This document shows positions 51,184-59,547 of a stretch of DNA of 64,000 nucleotides, piece by piece. Both the position numbers and the translations under genes were made by a program. The stretch is taken from contig UQUT01000009.1 of NCBI GenBank assembly GCA_900544285.1, forward strand, positions 15,741 through 79,740, in the 5' to 3' direction. How positions within the stretch are numbered: position 1 is the first letter of the stretch; every line of letters begins with the position of its first letter. The notes under the pieces are model-generated. The model had not been told where the DNA came from and ran no database searches. It worked only from the letters and a program-made list of their open reading frames with translations. This DNA is from an uncultured Eubacterium sp. (GTDB taxonomy: Bacteria; Bacillota; Clostridia; Oscillospirales; CAG-272).

Positions 51184-51591
51184 ATGGACGAAATCAGAAA
51201 CGAAAAAATGACATCGCTCGTCGGGGCGTCGGCGGAGGAAATCGCGCATGCGATAGCCGAGGTGCTGGACAATATGAAAGCGCGCGACATAAAAATTCTC
51301 CGCGTTTCCGACAAAACGGCAATGACGGACTATTTCGTCACCTGCTCGGGAACATCGAACACGCAGATAAGAGCCCTTTCGGGAGAGGTTGAATACAAGC
51401 TCGGCGAAAGAGGACTCACGCCGCTTCATATCGAAGGATATGAAACGGGTACATGGATCGCAATGGACTATGCACACGTCATAGTGCACATATTCAGCAA
51501 AGACCAGAGAGAATTTTATAAGCTTGAAAAGCTCTGGGGCGACGCAGGCGAAGTCCCGCTGAACACAGAGAACAAAGCGCAGGAGGACTGA
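51184..51591 (+). CDS. rsfS: Ribosomal silencing factor RsfS
   Basis: RsfS binds L14 and blocks subunit joining in nutrient limitation. The 135 residues include IKILRVSDKTAMTDYFVTC near residue 37, GTSNTQIRALSGEVE near 57, HIEGYETGTWIAMDY near 80 and VIVHIFSKDQREFYKLEKLW near 98. GGAGA lies ahead of the ATG, and leuS starts 2 bases behind the stop. Confidence 0.96.
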   Translation: MDEIRNEKMTSLVGASAEEIAHAIAEVLDNMKARDIKILRVSDKTAMTDYFVTCSGTSNTQIRALSGEVEYKLGERGLTPLHIEGYETGTWIAMDYAHVIVHIFSKDQREFYKLEKLWGDAGEVPLNTENKAQED

Positions 51592-51592
51592 C

Positions 51593-53995
51593 ATGACATA
51601 CGATTTCAAATCGATCGAGCCTAAATGGCAAAAGATCTGGGACGAAAAAAAGGCTTTTTCCGCAGTCGACGGCTCGGAAAAGAAAAAGTTTTACGGACTG
51701 ATTGAATTCCCCTATCCTTCGGGCGCGGGAATGCACGTCGGTCATATCAAGGCATACAGCGGACTTGAAGTCATTTCGAGAAAGAGAAGAATGGAGGGCT
51801 ATAACGTCCTCTTTCCGATAGGCTTTGACGCCTTCGGACTTCCGACGGAGAACTATGCAATCAAAACGGGCATACACCCGAGAAAAGTCACGGATATGAA
51901 TATCGCAAAGTTCACATCGCAGCTCCGCCGCGTCGGTTTCTCCTTCGATTGGGACAGAGTCGTCGATACGACGGACGAGGATTACTATAAGTGGACGCAG
52001 TGGATTTTCCTCAAAATGTTTGAAAACGGACTTGTTTTCAGAGATACGGCGCTCGTAAACTACTGCCCGTCGTGCAAGGTTGTGCTTTCAAACGAGGACT
52101 CGCAGGGCGGCAAGTGCGATATATGCCACAGCGACATAATCCAGAAATCAAAGGACGTATGGTATCTTCGCATAACAAAATATGCGGACAGACTCCTCTC
52201 CGGTCTTGACGAGGTCGACTATCTGCCGAACATCAAGCAACAGCAGATAAACTGGATAGGCAAGTCTACCGGTGCATTTGTGAACTTCACGCTCACCGGC
52301 ATTGACGAAAAGCTCCGCATTTATACAACCCGTCCCGATACGCTCTTCGGCGTTACGTTCATGGTTATGGCGCCGGAGCATCCGATTATCGAAAAATATA
52401 AGGACAGAATAAAGAATATCGACGCCGTTGAGGCATACAAAGCCGAATGCGCGAAAAAGACGGAATTCGAGCGCACGCAGCTTGTAAAGGATAAGACGGG
52501 TGTCAGAATTGACGGCATCTGCGCCGTAAACCCCGTAAACGGCAAGGAAATTCCGATATACATAGCGGATTACGTTATGATGGGCTACGGCACGGGCGCG
52601 ATTATGGCTGTTCCCGCGCACGACCAGCGTGACTACGATTTCGCAAAGACGTTCGGAATTGATATAATCGAGGTCATCAAGGGCGGAGACATAACAAAGG
52701 AAGCATATACGGAAAGCGGAGAGATGGTCAACTCCGGCTTCCTTAACGGTATGACGAATAAAAAAGACTCCATTGCAAAGATGCTTGAATACCTTGAGGA
52801 AAAGGGCATAGGCGAGGCAGGCGTTCAGTATAAGATGAAGGACTGGGCGTTCAACCGTCAGAGATACTGGGGCGAGCCCATACCGATTGTTCATTGCCCG
52901 CATTGCGGAATGGTACCTGTCCCGTATGACGAACTTCCGCTCCGTCTGCCCGATATGCAGAATTTTGAGCCGGGACAGAACGGCGAAAGCCCGCTTGCGA
53001 AGATAGACAGCTTTGTAAACTGCAAGTGCCCGAAGTGCGGAGGAGACGCAAAGAGAGAAACGGACACAATGCCTCAGTGGGCAGGGTCTTCGTGGTATTT
53101 CCTCCGTTATATCGACCCGCACAACGAAAATGCGCTGGCAGACCCCGAAAAGCTGAAATACTGGATGCCCGTTGACTGGTACAACGGCGGAATGGAACAC
53201 GTCACAAGACATATGATCTATTCCCGCTTCTGGCATAAGTTCCTTTACGATATAGGCGTTGTTCCCTGTGACGAGCCTTACGCAAAGAGAACGGCGCAGG
53301 GGCTTATCCTCGGGCCGGACGGCGAAAAGATGTCAAAATCCAAGGGGAACGTCGTCGATCCCAACGACGTTGTCGACGAATACGGCGCGGACGTCCTCCG
53401 CACATACGTCCTCTTTATGGGCGACTACACAAGCGCAGCTCCGTGGTCTGAATCAAGCGTGAGAGGCTGCAAGCGTTTCATCGAAAGAGTCTGGGGAATG
53501 CTCTTTATGACAAAGGGCAAAGGGTCAACCGAAAAGCTGGAATCGGCTTTCCATAAGACCGTAAAAAAGGTTTCCTCGGATATCGAGCAGATGAAATTCA
53601 ATACGGCGATCGCCGCAATGATGTCGCTGACAAACGATATATATGAAAACGGAAGTCTGACGACGGACGAGCTCGGCATTTTCGTCCGCCTGCTCTGCCC
53701 GTTTGCTCCGCATATCTGTGAGGAACTCTGGGAGAGACTCGGCGGCAAGGGGCTTTGCTCTCTCGCTCCGTGGCCCGTTTACGATGAATCAAAGACGAAG
53801 GACGATACGGTGACGATTGCGGTTCAGATCTGCGGCAAGCTCCGCGATACGGTTCAGGCTCCCGTCGATTCCGATCAGGCGACGGTCGAAGCGCTGGCAA
53901 AGGCGAGCGAGAAGATCGCAAAGGCGATCGACGGAAAACAGATTGTCAAAGAGATATACGTAAAGAACAAAATTTTCAATATCGTCGTAAAATAA
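51593..53995 (+). CDS. leuS: Leucyl-tRNA synthetase
   Basis: This class I synthetase charges tRNA-Leu. The 800-residue protein has the HIGH-type motif PSGAGMHVGHIKAYSG near residue 42, a zinc site (CPSCK and CDIC near 155-180), the CP1 editing domain at about 220-390 with TRPDTLFGVTF near 244, the KMSKS motif GEKMSKSKGN near 578 and a C-terminal anticodon-binding part. It is the last gene of the yhbY-leuS run. The start codon overlaps the region of the rsfS stop. Confidence 0.98.
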   Translation: MTYDFKSIEPKWQKIWDEKKAFSAVDGSEKKKFYGLIEFPYPSGAGMHVGHIKAYSGLEVISRKRRMEGYNVLFPIGFDAFGLPTENYAIKTGIHPRKVTDMNIAKFTSQLRRVGFSFDWDRVVDTTDEDYYKWTQWIFLKMFENGLVFRDTALVNYCPSCKVVLSNEDSQGGKCDICHSDIIQKSKDVWYLRITKYADRLLSGLDEVDYLPNIKQQQINWIGKSTGAFVNFTLTGIDEKLRIYTTRPDTLFGVTFMVMAPEHPIIEKYKDRIKNIDAVEAYKAECAKKTEFERTQLVKDKTGVRIDGICAVNPVNGKEIPIYIADYVMMGYGTGAIMAVPAHDQRDYDFAKTFGIDIIEVIKGGDITKEAYTESGEMVNSGFLNGMTNKKDSIAKMLEYLEEKGIGEAGVQYKMKDWAFNRQRYWGEPIPIVHCPHCGMVPVPYDELPLRLPDMQNFEPGQNGESPLAKIDSFVNCKCPKCGGDAKRETDTMPQWAGSSWYFLRYIDPHNENALADPEKLKYWMPVDWYNGGMEHVTRHMIYSRFWHKFLYDIGVVPCDEPYAKRTAQGLILGPDGEKMSKSKGNVVDPNDVVDEYGADVLRTYVLFMGDYTSAAPWSESSVRGCKRFIERVWGMLFMTKGKGSTEKLESAFHKTVKKVSSDIEQMKFNTAIAAMMSLTNDIYENGSLTTDELGIFVRLLCPFAPHICEELWERLGGKGLCSLAPWPVYDESKTKDDTVTIAVQICGKLRDTVQAPVDSDQATVEALAKASEKIAKAIDGKQIVKEIYVKNKIFNIVVK

Positions 53996-54058
53996 GTGCG
54001 AAAAACGATTTTTTTGCGCAAAACGGATGAATATCCGAAAAATAAGTTAAAAATCTTA

Positions 54059-54087
54059 TTGACAAACTCTTTTTGCGGATATATAAT
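54059..54087 (+). promoter_or_regulatory. Consensus sigma-A promoter of DUF177-rpmF
   Basis: TTGACA (54059-54064), a 17-base spacer and TATAAT (54082-54087), identical to consensus. Confidence 0.92.
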
Positions 54088-54132
54088 ATAAAGTGCTGAA
54101 TTATGGTACAACAATTATCAGGCGGTGGAGCA

Positions 54133-54642
54133 ATGTATTTGGATCTTAAGCCCGTTTTGAGCGGGGAAACAAGAAAAATAACCTTTGCACTCCCTCTTGA
54201 CGCCGACGCTGTCGGCGAGATAAAAAAGCTCTTTCCCGATATAACGGACGTTTCGTCCGCCGATATTTCGGGCGAGGTCTGCAATATGTCGGGATATATG
54301 GTTCTGAGGGAAAACGCCCTTATAAAATTCTCGGCATTATGTGCCAGATGTGCAGAAACGGCAAATTCCGAGCTTTCGCTCTCCTTTGAAAAATGCGTCG
54401 CGACAGGAGATGTCTCAAAGGACAACGATGATTACATTTTTCCGGAGGATACGAAGCTCGATATAACGGCGCCGCTTTTCGAGGAAATGCTCCTTGAAAT
54501 GCCGTCGAAGATCCTCTGCCGAGAGGATTGCCGCGGACTTTGCCCGCGGTGCGGAAAAAACTTGAACGAAGGAGATTGCGGTTGCAGAAAGTCGGAGGGA
54601 GACCCGAGGCTTGCAATCCTCAAAACACTTCTTGATAAGTGA
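54133..54642 (+). CDS. yceD: DUF177 (YceD-like) protein
   Basis: The 169-residue protein belongs to the DUF177 family, always encoded near rpmF and implicated in 23S rRNA or large-subunit assembly. Markers are SALCARCAETANSELSLSF near residue 73 and the C-terminal CREDCRGLCPRCGKNLNEG with CGC shortly after, a cysteine-rich probable zinc site. I chose the ATG at 54133 because GGTGGAG lies 3-8 bases ahead; the longer reading starts inside the leader. Confidence 0.9.
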   Translation: MYLDLKPVLSGETRKITFALPLDADAVGEIKKLFPDITDVSSADISGEVCNMSGYMVLRENALIKFSALCARCAETANSELSLSFEKCVATGDVSKDNDDYIFPEDTKLDITAPLFEEMLLEMPSKILCREDCRGLCPRCGKNLNEGDCGCRKSEGDPRLAILKTLLDK

Positions 54643-54689
54643 TACGCAAGGCAACATATCACAGAAAAATAATATAGGAGGTCATCGAC

Positions 54690-54872
54690 ATGGCAGTACC
54701 GAAGAAAAAAGTCTCTAAGGCAAGAAGAGACAAAAGACGTTCCAGCGTCTGGAAACTTGATCTTCCCGGCATGACAAAATGCCCCAAATGCGGTGAATAT
54801 AATCTTGCACACAGAGTATGCAAGGCATGCGGAACATACAACGGCAAGGAAGTTATTAAAACAGACGACTGA
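54690..54872 (+). CDS. rpmF: 50S ribosomal protein L32
   Basis: The 60-residue protein begins AVPKKKVSKARRDKRRSSVW and has the zinc-binding pairs CPKC and CKAC, typical of zinc-type L32. AGGAGG lies ahead of the ATG. It is cotranscribed with the DUF177 gene. Confidence 0.97.
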   Translation: MAVPKKKVSKARRDKRRSSVWKLDLPGMTKCPKCGEYNLAHRVCKACGTYNGKEVIKTDD

Positions 54873-54934
54873 TTGCAATCGGGGCAGGTATGAGGCTTTC
54901 ATACCTGCCGAAATTGTTTTATTGAGGATTTTTT

Positions 54935-56236
54935 ATGGTTGAGATAACGGGCGTTGAAAAGGGCTCGCCCGCGGAAAAGGCGGGTATCAAAAAAGGCGAC
55001 TACCTCATCAGCGTCGGCGATAAAAAAATTGCGGATGTTCTGGACTATCGCTTTTATATGTGCGAAAAAAGTCTGACGCTCGGTCTTGCGCGGGATGGGG
55101 AGGAATTTTCCGTCCGCATAAGAAAAGGCGAATATGACGATATCGGTCTGGACTTTGCGACTTATCTTATGGACGAGAAGCGCAGATGCGCAAACAACTG
55201 TATCTTCTGCTTCATTGACCAGAACCCCTGCGGAATGAGAGAGAGCATATATTTCAAGGACGACGACTCCCGCCTTTCCTTTTTGCAGGGCAACTATATA
55301 ACGCTTACAAACCTCGGAGAGAGGGACATACGTCGTATAATAGATATGAAGATGTCGCCTGTGAATATCTCCGTGCACGCGATGAACCCCGAACTGCGTG
55401 TTAAAATGCTGCGGAACAAAAACGCGGGCAAGGTGCTTGCGTACCTGAAAATGCTTGATGACGGCGGGATAAATATGAATTGTCAGATTGTGCTTTGTCG
55501 CGGCATAAATGACGGTGCCGAGCTTGACAGAAGCATGCGCGAGCTCGCCGCCTACCCGCACATTCACAGTGCGTCGATTGTGCCTGCGGGACTGACGCGT
55601 TACAGAGAGGGGCTTTACCCTCTGACTCTGTTTACTCCTGAGGAAGCGGGGAAGGTAATCGATCAAGTGGAGGGCTTTGCCGCCGAATGTGAAAAGAACC
55701 GCGGGGAAAAGATTTTCTATTGCGGCGACGAGCTTTATATCCGCGCGGGAAGAGAACTGCCGAAGGGCGAATATTACGGCGACTACACGCAGATTGAAAA
55801 CGGCGTCGGGATGATAACGTCGACGAAAGAGGAATATCTTGACGCGCTCGACCTCTGCGAGGAAACTCCGGAGCCGGAGGAAATATCAATGGCGACGGGC
55901 GTCGCCGCATACGGGCTGATAAAATATCTTGCGGACGAAACGATGAAAAAGTTTCCGCAGATAATAATTCACGTATATAAGATAATCAATCACTTTTTCG
56001 GCGAGAGCGTGACCGTTGCGGGACTTGTGACCGGTAAGGACCTCTCCGAGCAGGTAAGCGGCAAGCCCATCGGGCAGAGGTTGCTCATTTCCGAGCATAT
56101 GCTCCGTCACGGAGGGGATCTTTTCCTCTGCGGAATGAGCATAGACGAGCTTTCGGAAAAGCTCGGAGTGCCTGTCACGCCGTGCCCCGATGATGGCTAC
56201 GAATTCTTTGAAAGAGTTATAGGAAATATAAAATAA
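54935..56236 (+). CDS. DUF512 protein with PDZ and radical SAM-like domains
   Basis: The 433-residue protein has an N-terminal PDZ domain (EKGSPAEKAGIKKGDYLISV near residue 8), then the cysteine motif ANNCIFCFIDQNPCGMRES near 87 with DDDSRLSFLQGNYITLTNL near 110, typical of the DUF512 family (TIGR03279-type putative radical SAM enzymes). The cluster is CxxxCxxC-like around CANNCIFC. The family commonly sits directly upstream of der, as here (10-base gap). The reaction is not known. Confidence 0.9.
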   Translation: MVEITGVEKGSPAEKAGIKKGDYLISVGDKKIADVLDYRFYMCEKSLTLGLARDGEEFSVRIRKGEYDDIGLDFATYLMDEKRRCANNCIFCFIDQNPCGMRESIYFKDDDSRLSFLQGNYITLTNLGERDIRRIIDMKMSPVNISVHAMNPELRVKMLRNKNAGKVLAYLKMLDDGGINMNCQIVLCRGINDGAELDRSMRELAAYPHIHSASIVPAGLTRYREGLYPLTLFTPEEAGKVIDQVEGFAAECEKNRGEKIFYCGDELYIRAGRELPKGEYYGDYTQIENGVGMITSTKEEYLDALDLCEETPEPEEISMATGVAAYGLIKYLADETMKKFPQIIIHVYKIINHFFGESVTVAGLVTGKDLSEQVSGKPIGQRLLISEHMLRHGGDLFLCGMSIDELSEKLGVPVTPCPDDGYEFFERVIGNIK

Positions 56237-56246
56237 GGAGGAACAT

Positions 56247-57584
56247 ATGGCAAAGACTGTTGTTGCGATAGTGGGCAGGGCGAATGTCGGCAAGAGCACG
56301 CTTTTCAACAAAATAGCAGGGGAAAGAGTCTCCATAGTCGAGGATGTCCCCGGTGTCACGCGTGACAGAATATATTATGACACCGAATGGAACGGCAAGC
56401 CCATTATGATGATAGATACGGGCGGTTTTGAGCCGACCTCCGAGGATACCATCAAATCGAAAATGCGCGAGCAGGCGCAGATAGCGATTGAGATGGCGGA
56501 TGTTATAGTTTTTCTCTGCGATGTCCGCGCAGGCGTAACGCCGGATGACAGAGATATCGGCACAATGCTTATGAAGAGCGGCAAGCCTGTTATAGTCGCC
56601 GTAAACAAGGTGGACTCAATCGGCGCACTGCCAATGGAATATTACGAATTTTATGAGCTCGGCTTTGACGGCGACCCCATTGCGCTTTCCTCGCTTCACG
56701 GCACCGGTACAGGCGACCTGCTGGACAGAATTTTAGAGCTTTCTCCCGTCGCGGACGCGCCGGAGGAAGAGGACGACGATACAATCAAGGTTGCGGTTAT
56801 CGGAAAGCCGAACGCAGGCAAGAGCTCGCTTGTAAACAGAATTTTAGGCGAGGACAGAATGATTGTTTCCGATATTGCCGGCACGACGCGTGACGCCATC
56901 GACTCAAGAGTCGAAAACGAATACGGCAAGTATACGTTTATTGATACGGCGGGCATAAGAAGACAGAGCAAGGTTACGGACAAGATTGAAAAATTCAGCG
57001 TTCTTCGCGCTCATTCGGCTGTCGAAAGGGCGGACGTCTGCCTTATAATGATTGACGCCGCAGAGGGGATAACCGAGCAGGACGAAAAAATTGCCGGACT
57101 CGCGCACGAGGGCGGCAAGGGGTCGATTATAGTAGTAAACAAATGGGATAAGATAGAAAAGGACAACGGCACCGTGAAAAAATTCACGGACGATATTTAT
57201 CTTGCGCTCTCATATATGACGTATGCGCCGATTATGTTCATCTCCGCCAAGACGGGACAGAGAACGGAAAAGCTCTTTGAAAAGATAAATTTCGTTGCGG
57301 AAAAGAACGCAATGCGAATATCAACGGGCATGCTCAACGACGTCCTCAGCGACGCAATTTCCCGCGTTCAGCCGCCGACAGACAAGGGCAAGAGACTGAA
57401 AATATATTATATGACGCAGGTATCGACAAAGCCTCCGACATTCGTTATTTTCTGCAACGACGCGCAGCTCTTCCATTTCTCATATCAGAGATATATTGAA
57501 AACAAGCTCCGCGAGGTATTCGGCTTTGAGGGTACGCCAATCAGATTTATTATCCGCGAGCGTTCGGACGAGGATAAGGATTGA
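56247..57584 (+). CDS. der: Ribosome assembly GTPase Der (EngA)
   Basis: Der has two GTPase domains and a KH-like domain and is needed for 50S assembly. In the 445 residues the first G domain has GRANVGKSTLFN near residue 9, DTGGF near 57 and NKVD near 117; the second has GKPNAGKSSLVN near 185, DTAGIRR near 232 and NKWDK near 298. The C-terminal KH-like region ends with FEGTPIRFIIRERS. AGGAGG lies ahead of the ATG. plsY follows with a 2-base gap. Confidence 0.98.
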   Translation: MAKTVVAIVGRANVGKSTLFNKIAGERVSIVEDVPGVTRDRIYYDTEWNGKPIMMIDTGGFEPTSEDTIKSKMREQAQIAIEMADVIVFLCDVRAGVTPDDRDIGTMLMKSGKPVIVAVNKVDSIGALPMEYYEFYELGFDGDPIALSSLHGTGTGDLLDRILELSPVADAPEEEDDDTIKVAVIGKPNAGKSSLVNRILGEDRMIVSDIAGTTRDAIDSRVENEYGKYTFIDTAGIRRQSKVTDKIEKFSVLRAHSAVERADVCLIMIDAAEGITEQDEKIAGLAHEGGKGSIIVVNKWDKIEKDNGTVKKFTDDIYLALSYMTYAPIMFISAKTGQRTEKLFEKINFVAEKNAMRISTGMLNDVLSDAISRVQPPTDKGKRLKIYYMTQVSTKPPTFVIFCNDAQLFHFSYQRYIENKLREVFGFEGTPIRFIIRERSDEDKD

Positions 57585-57586
57585 TT

Positions 57587-58264
57587 ATGGAAAAACTCAT
57601 AACTGCGGGACTTTTCGGAATGATGAACAGCGGCACGGCATATGTAATCGGCGCGATTGTCTGCGTTTTGGTTTCGTATCTTATCGGAAGCGTGAATTTC
57701 ACGAGAATTTTCGTAAACAAATATGATGCCTTCCCCGATACAATGGGACTTTACAAAAAGGCGGGAGGCAGGGTTGCGTTCGGCGCAGCCGCGCTTGACG
57801 GACTCAAAGGCTTTCTCTGCGCTCTCATCGGGCTTTTGCTTATGCCGGGGGATGGCTATGCCTGCCTTTGCACACTGTTTTGTCTTCTCGGTCACGCTTT
57901 CCCAATCTGGTTTAAGTTCAAGGGCGGAGCGGGAGCGGCGGTCTATATCGGCGCGGCGCTCGTCATGAATCCGCTTATGGGGCTTGCGGCGTTTTTCATC
58001 GGTTTTCTGTTTTATTATATGACAAGCTACCTCGCGCTCGGGTCGATAGTGTTCTCATTGATGTTTCCGCTTGTTGTCGGCAGGGCGCGCCTCTGGGATT
58101 TCACGGAAGAGGCGAGCAGGATATTCCTTGTCAATAAGATATTCCAGAGCTTTTTGCCGATGGTCATAACGCTTGTGATATTTGTGATATACGGCTCCTC
58201 AATCGGCAGAATGGTGAACAGTGACGAGCCGAAGCTGCCTTTGCGGAAAGAAAAATCAAAATAA
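57587..58264 (+). CDS. PlsY-like membrane protein with altered catalytic motifs
   Basis: The 225-residue protein has six to seven membrane segments and a PlsY-type layout: YLIGSVNFTRIFV near residue 22, LDGLKGFLCALIG near 65, and LLGHAFPIWFKFKGGAGAA near 95. PlsY moves the acyl group from acyl-phosphate to glycerol-3-phosphate. Two of its motifs are changed: the GSGNxGATN segment is replaced by FPDTMGLYKKAGG, and the normal KGGKAxAT reads KGGAGAAV. It sits behind der, a normal place for plsY. Either the group has a diverged but active PlsY, or the protein has another function. Confidence 0.75.
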   Translation: MEKLITAGLFGMMNSGTAYVIGAIVCVLVSYLIGSVNFTRIFVNKYDAFPDTMGLYKKAGGRVAFGAAALDGLKGFLCALIGLLLMPGDGYACLCTLFCLLGHAFPIWFKFKGGAGAAVYIGAALVMNPLMGLAAFFIGFLFYYMTSYLALGSIVFSLMFPLVVGRARLWDFTEEASRIFLVNKIFQSFLPMVITLVIFVIYGSSIGRMVNSDEPKLPLRKEKSK

Positions 58265-58288
58265 TTGCGGTTATTTTGCAAAAAACTC

Positions 58289-58317
58289 TTGATATTTTGT
58301 AATATTGGTGATATTAT
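58289..58317 (+). promoter_or_regulatory. Sigma-A promoter of rpsT
   Basis: TTGATA (58289-58294), a 17-base spacer and TATTAT (58312-58317), followed by a leader of about 80 bases that includes GAGGAGGCACCCTCTC, a possible small hairpin. Confidence 0.7.
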
Positions 58318-58405
58318 TATTCGGTAAGTATGGATTTTTGTGCGGAGGAGGCACCCTCTCATGCCGAAACCGACGAAAATCCGAGTATTTTAAGGAGGTG
58401 GACAT

Positions 58406-58669
58406 ATGGCAAACATTAAATCGGCAAAGAAGCGTATTCTTGTTATCGAAAAGAAAACTCTTAAGAACAAGATGTATAAATCCGCTCTTAAGACAAATAT
58501 AAAGAAGTTCTTTGCTGCTGTTGAAAGCGGAGACAAGGCAGTCGCTGCTGAGGCTTATAAGGTCGCAGTTAAGAATGTTGACCAGGCTGTTGCTCACGGC
58601 ATTCTCGCAAAGAACAATGCCGCAAGAAAAAAGAGCAGATATACCCGTATGCTCAACGCAATGAACTGA
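58406..58669 (+). CDS. rpsT: 30S ribosomal protein S20
   Basis: The 87-residue basic helical protein begins ANIKSAKKRILVIEKKTLKN and ends GILAKNNAARKKSRYTRM, as in S20. AAGGAGGTG lies ahead of the ATG. It is a single-gene transcript with its own promoter and terminator. Confidence 0.97.
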   Translation: MANIKSAKKRILVIEKKTLKNKMYKSALKTNIKKFFAAVESGDKAVAAEAYKVAVKNVDQAVAHGILAKNNAARKKSRYTRMLNAMN

Positions 58670-58678
58670 ATACAAATT

Positions 58679-58708
58679 AAAGCATCTTTCTCACCGGATG
58701 CTTTTTTG
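58679..58708 (+). terminator. Terminator of rpsT
   Basis: AAAGCATC and GATGCTTT form an 8-bp stem followed by TTTTG. Confidence 0.85.
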
Positions 58709-58744
58709 TTTGCTTTTTATTTACTTTTTTTCGCATTTTTTCGC

Positions 58745-58788
58745 TTGACAAAAGCGTCGCGCTCGTATATAATGTTAAACGTCAAACA
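58745..58788 (+). promoter_or_regulatory. Consensus promoter and possible MarR operator
   Basis: TTGACA (58745-58750), a 17-base spacer and TATAAT (58768-58773) are identical to consensus. TGTTAAACGTCAAACA (58773-58788) just downstream is an imperfect inverted repeat (6 of 8 pairs) placed over the transcription start, as expected for a site bound by the MarR protein encoded two genes on. Confidence 0.75.
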
Positions 58789-58805
58789 AAAAGGAGGACA
58801 TATCC

Positions 58806-58976
58806 ATGGAAAACGCCATTGCAAGAACAAACGAAAAAACCGTTTGGTATTCGACTGAGGACAGAATTATGTCCTTCCACTTCGTTGTCAATTATACAAA
58901 GAAGATCTTCCGCTCATATATGGATATGTTCCGCTTTGTGCTGGGACTTATCGATATAGGCTTCAAGATCATGTGA
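58806..58976 (+). CDS. 56-residue protein upstream of a MarR regulator
   Basis: An ATG at 58806 with AAGGAGG 9-10 bases upstream opens a frame of 56 residues ending at TGA 58974-58976. The first half is polar (ENAIARTNEKTVWYSTEDR) and the second half is rich in Phe, Met and Ile with scattered charges (FVVNYTKKIFRSYMDMFRF), so it may be an amphipathic or membrane-associated peptide. It is driven by a consensus promoter and lies 9 bases ahead of the MarR gene. I know no homologue. Confidence 0.7.
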   Translation: MENAIARTNEKTVWYSTEDRIMSFHFVVNYTKKIFRSYMDMFRFVLGLIDIGFKIM

Positions 58977-58985
58977 GGCGGGGAA

Positions 58986-59432
58986 ATGAGCGAATCGAAT
59001 GAATGCCGTTTCGGCAGAGAGATAAGAATAATATCGAATCTGATGCGTCGCAGGCTGGACAGCTCCGCTGTTATGACAAGGTCAAAAAACATAACGGGAA
59101 CAGGCGGCTGGCTTCTCGGCTATCTTTATGCCAACCGCGACAGAGATATCTATCAGCGCGACGTTGAAAAGGAATTTTCCATCCGTCGCGCGACATCCTC
59201 AAAGGTTATAACAAGGCTTGAGGAGAAAGGATTTGTCCGCAGGGAGAGCGTCGACTGTGACGCGAGACTGAAAAAACTCGTGCTGACGGAAGAGGGAATA
59301 AAAATTCAGCGCGACGTCTGCCGTGAGCTTGATGATTTTGACGAAAAGCTCATCTCCGTTCTGACAGAGGACGAGCAGAAAACGCTGTTTGAATTGCTCG
59401 GGAAGATCAAGGATTCACTTGAAAAAGAATAA
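58986..59432 (+). CDS. MarR-family transcriptional regulator
   Basis: The 148-residue protein has the winged-helix MarR fold: GWLLGYLYANRDRDIYQRD near residue 37, EKEFSIRRATSSKVITRLEEKGF near 58 in two parts, VRRESVDCDARLKKLVLTEEG near 82, and a C-terminal dimerisation helix. MarR proteins are dimeric repressors released by small ligands. It is cotranscribed with the 56-residue ORF and probably controls that promoter. GGGGAA ahead of the ATG is a weak ribosome-binding site. Confidence 0.93.
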   Translation: MSESNECRFGREIRIISNLMRRRLDSSAVMTRSKNITGTGGWLLGYLYANRDRDIYQRDVEKEFSIRRATSSKVITRLEEKGFVRRESVDCDARLKKLVLTEEGIKIQRDVCRELDDFDEKLISVLTEDEQKTLFELLGKIKDSLEKE

Positions 59433-59436
59433 AACG

Positions 59437-59460
59437 AAAAGCCGCCGGAAGGCGACTTTT
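59437..59460 (+). terminator. Terminator of the MarR transcript
   Basis: AAAAGCCGCC-GGAA-GGCGACTTTT, a stem with one mismatch, followed by T residues. Confidence 0.75.
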
Positions 59461-59514
59461 TCTGTTAAGAACAAATGATAAAGGGTGCGGAGAAGTTTAT
59501 CCGGGGTGTTTCCG

Positions 59515-59547
59515 AAAAAAACGGCGGTCAGATCCGCCGTTTTTTTA
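59515..59547. terminator. Bidirectional terminator before the convergent hydrolase
   Basis: ACGGCGG-TCAGAT-CCGCCGT with A and T tracts of seven bases; it overlaps the stop of the gene at 59545. Confidence 0.88.

Noticed and set aside
52148..53236. 362-residue open frame on the minus strand
   Set aside because: Antisense shadow of leuS.
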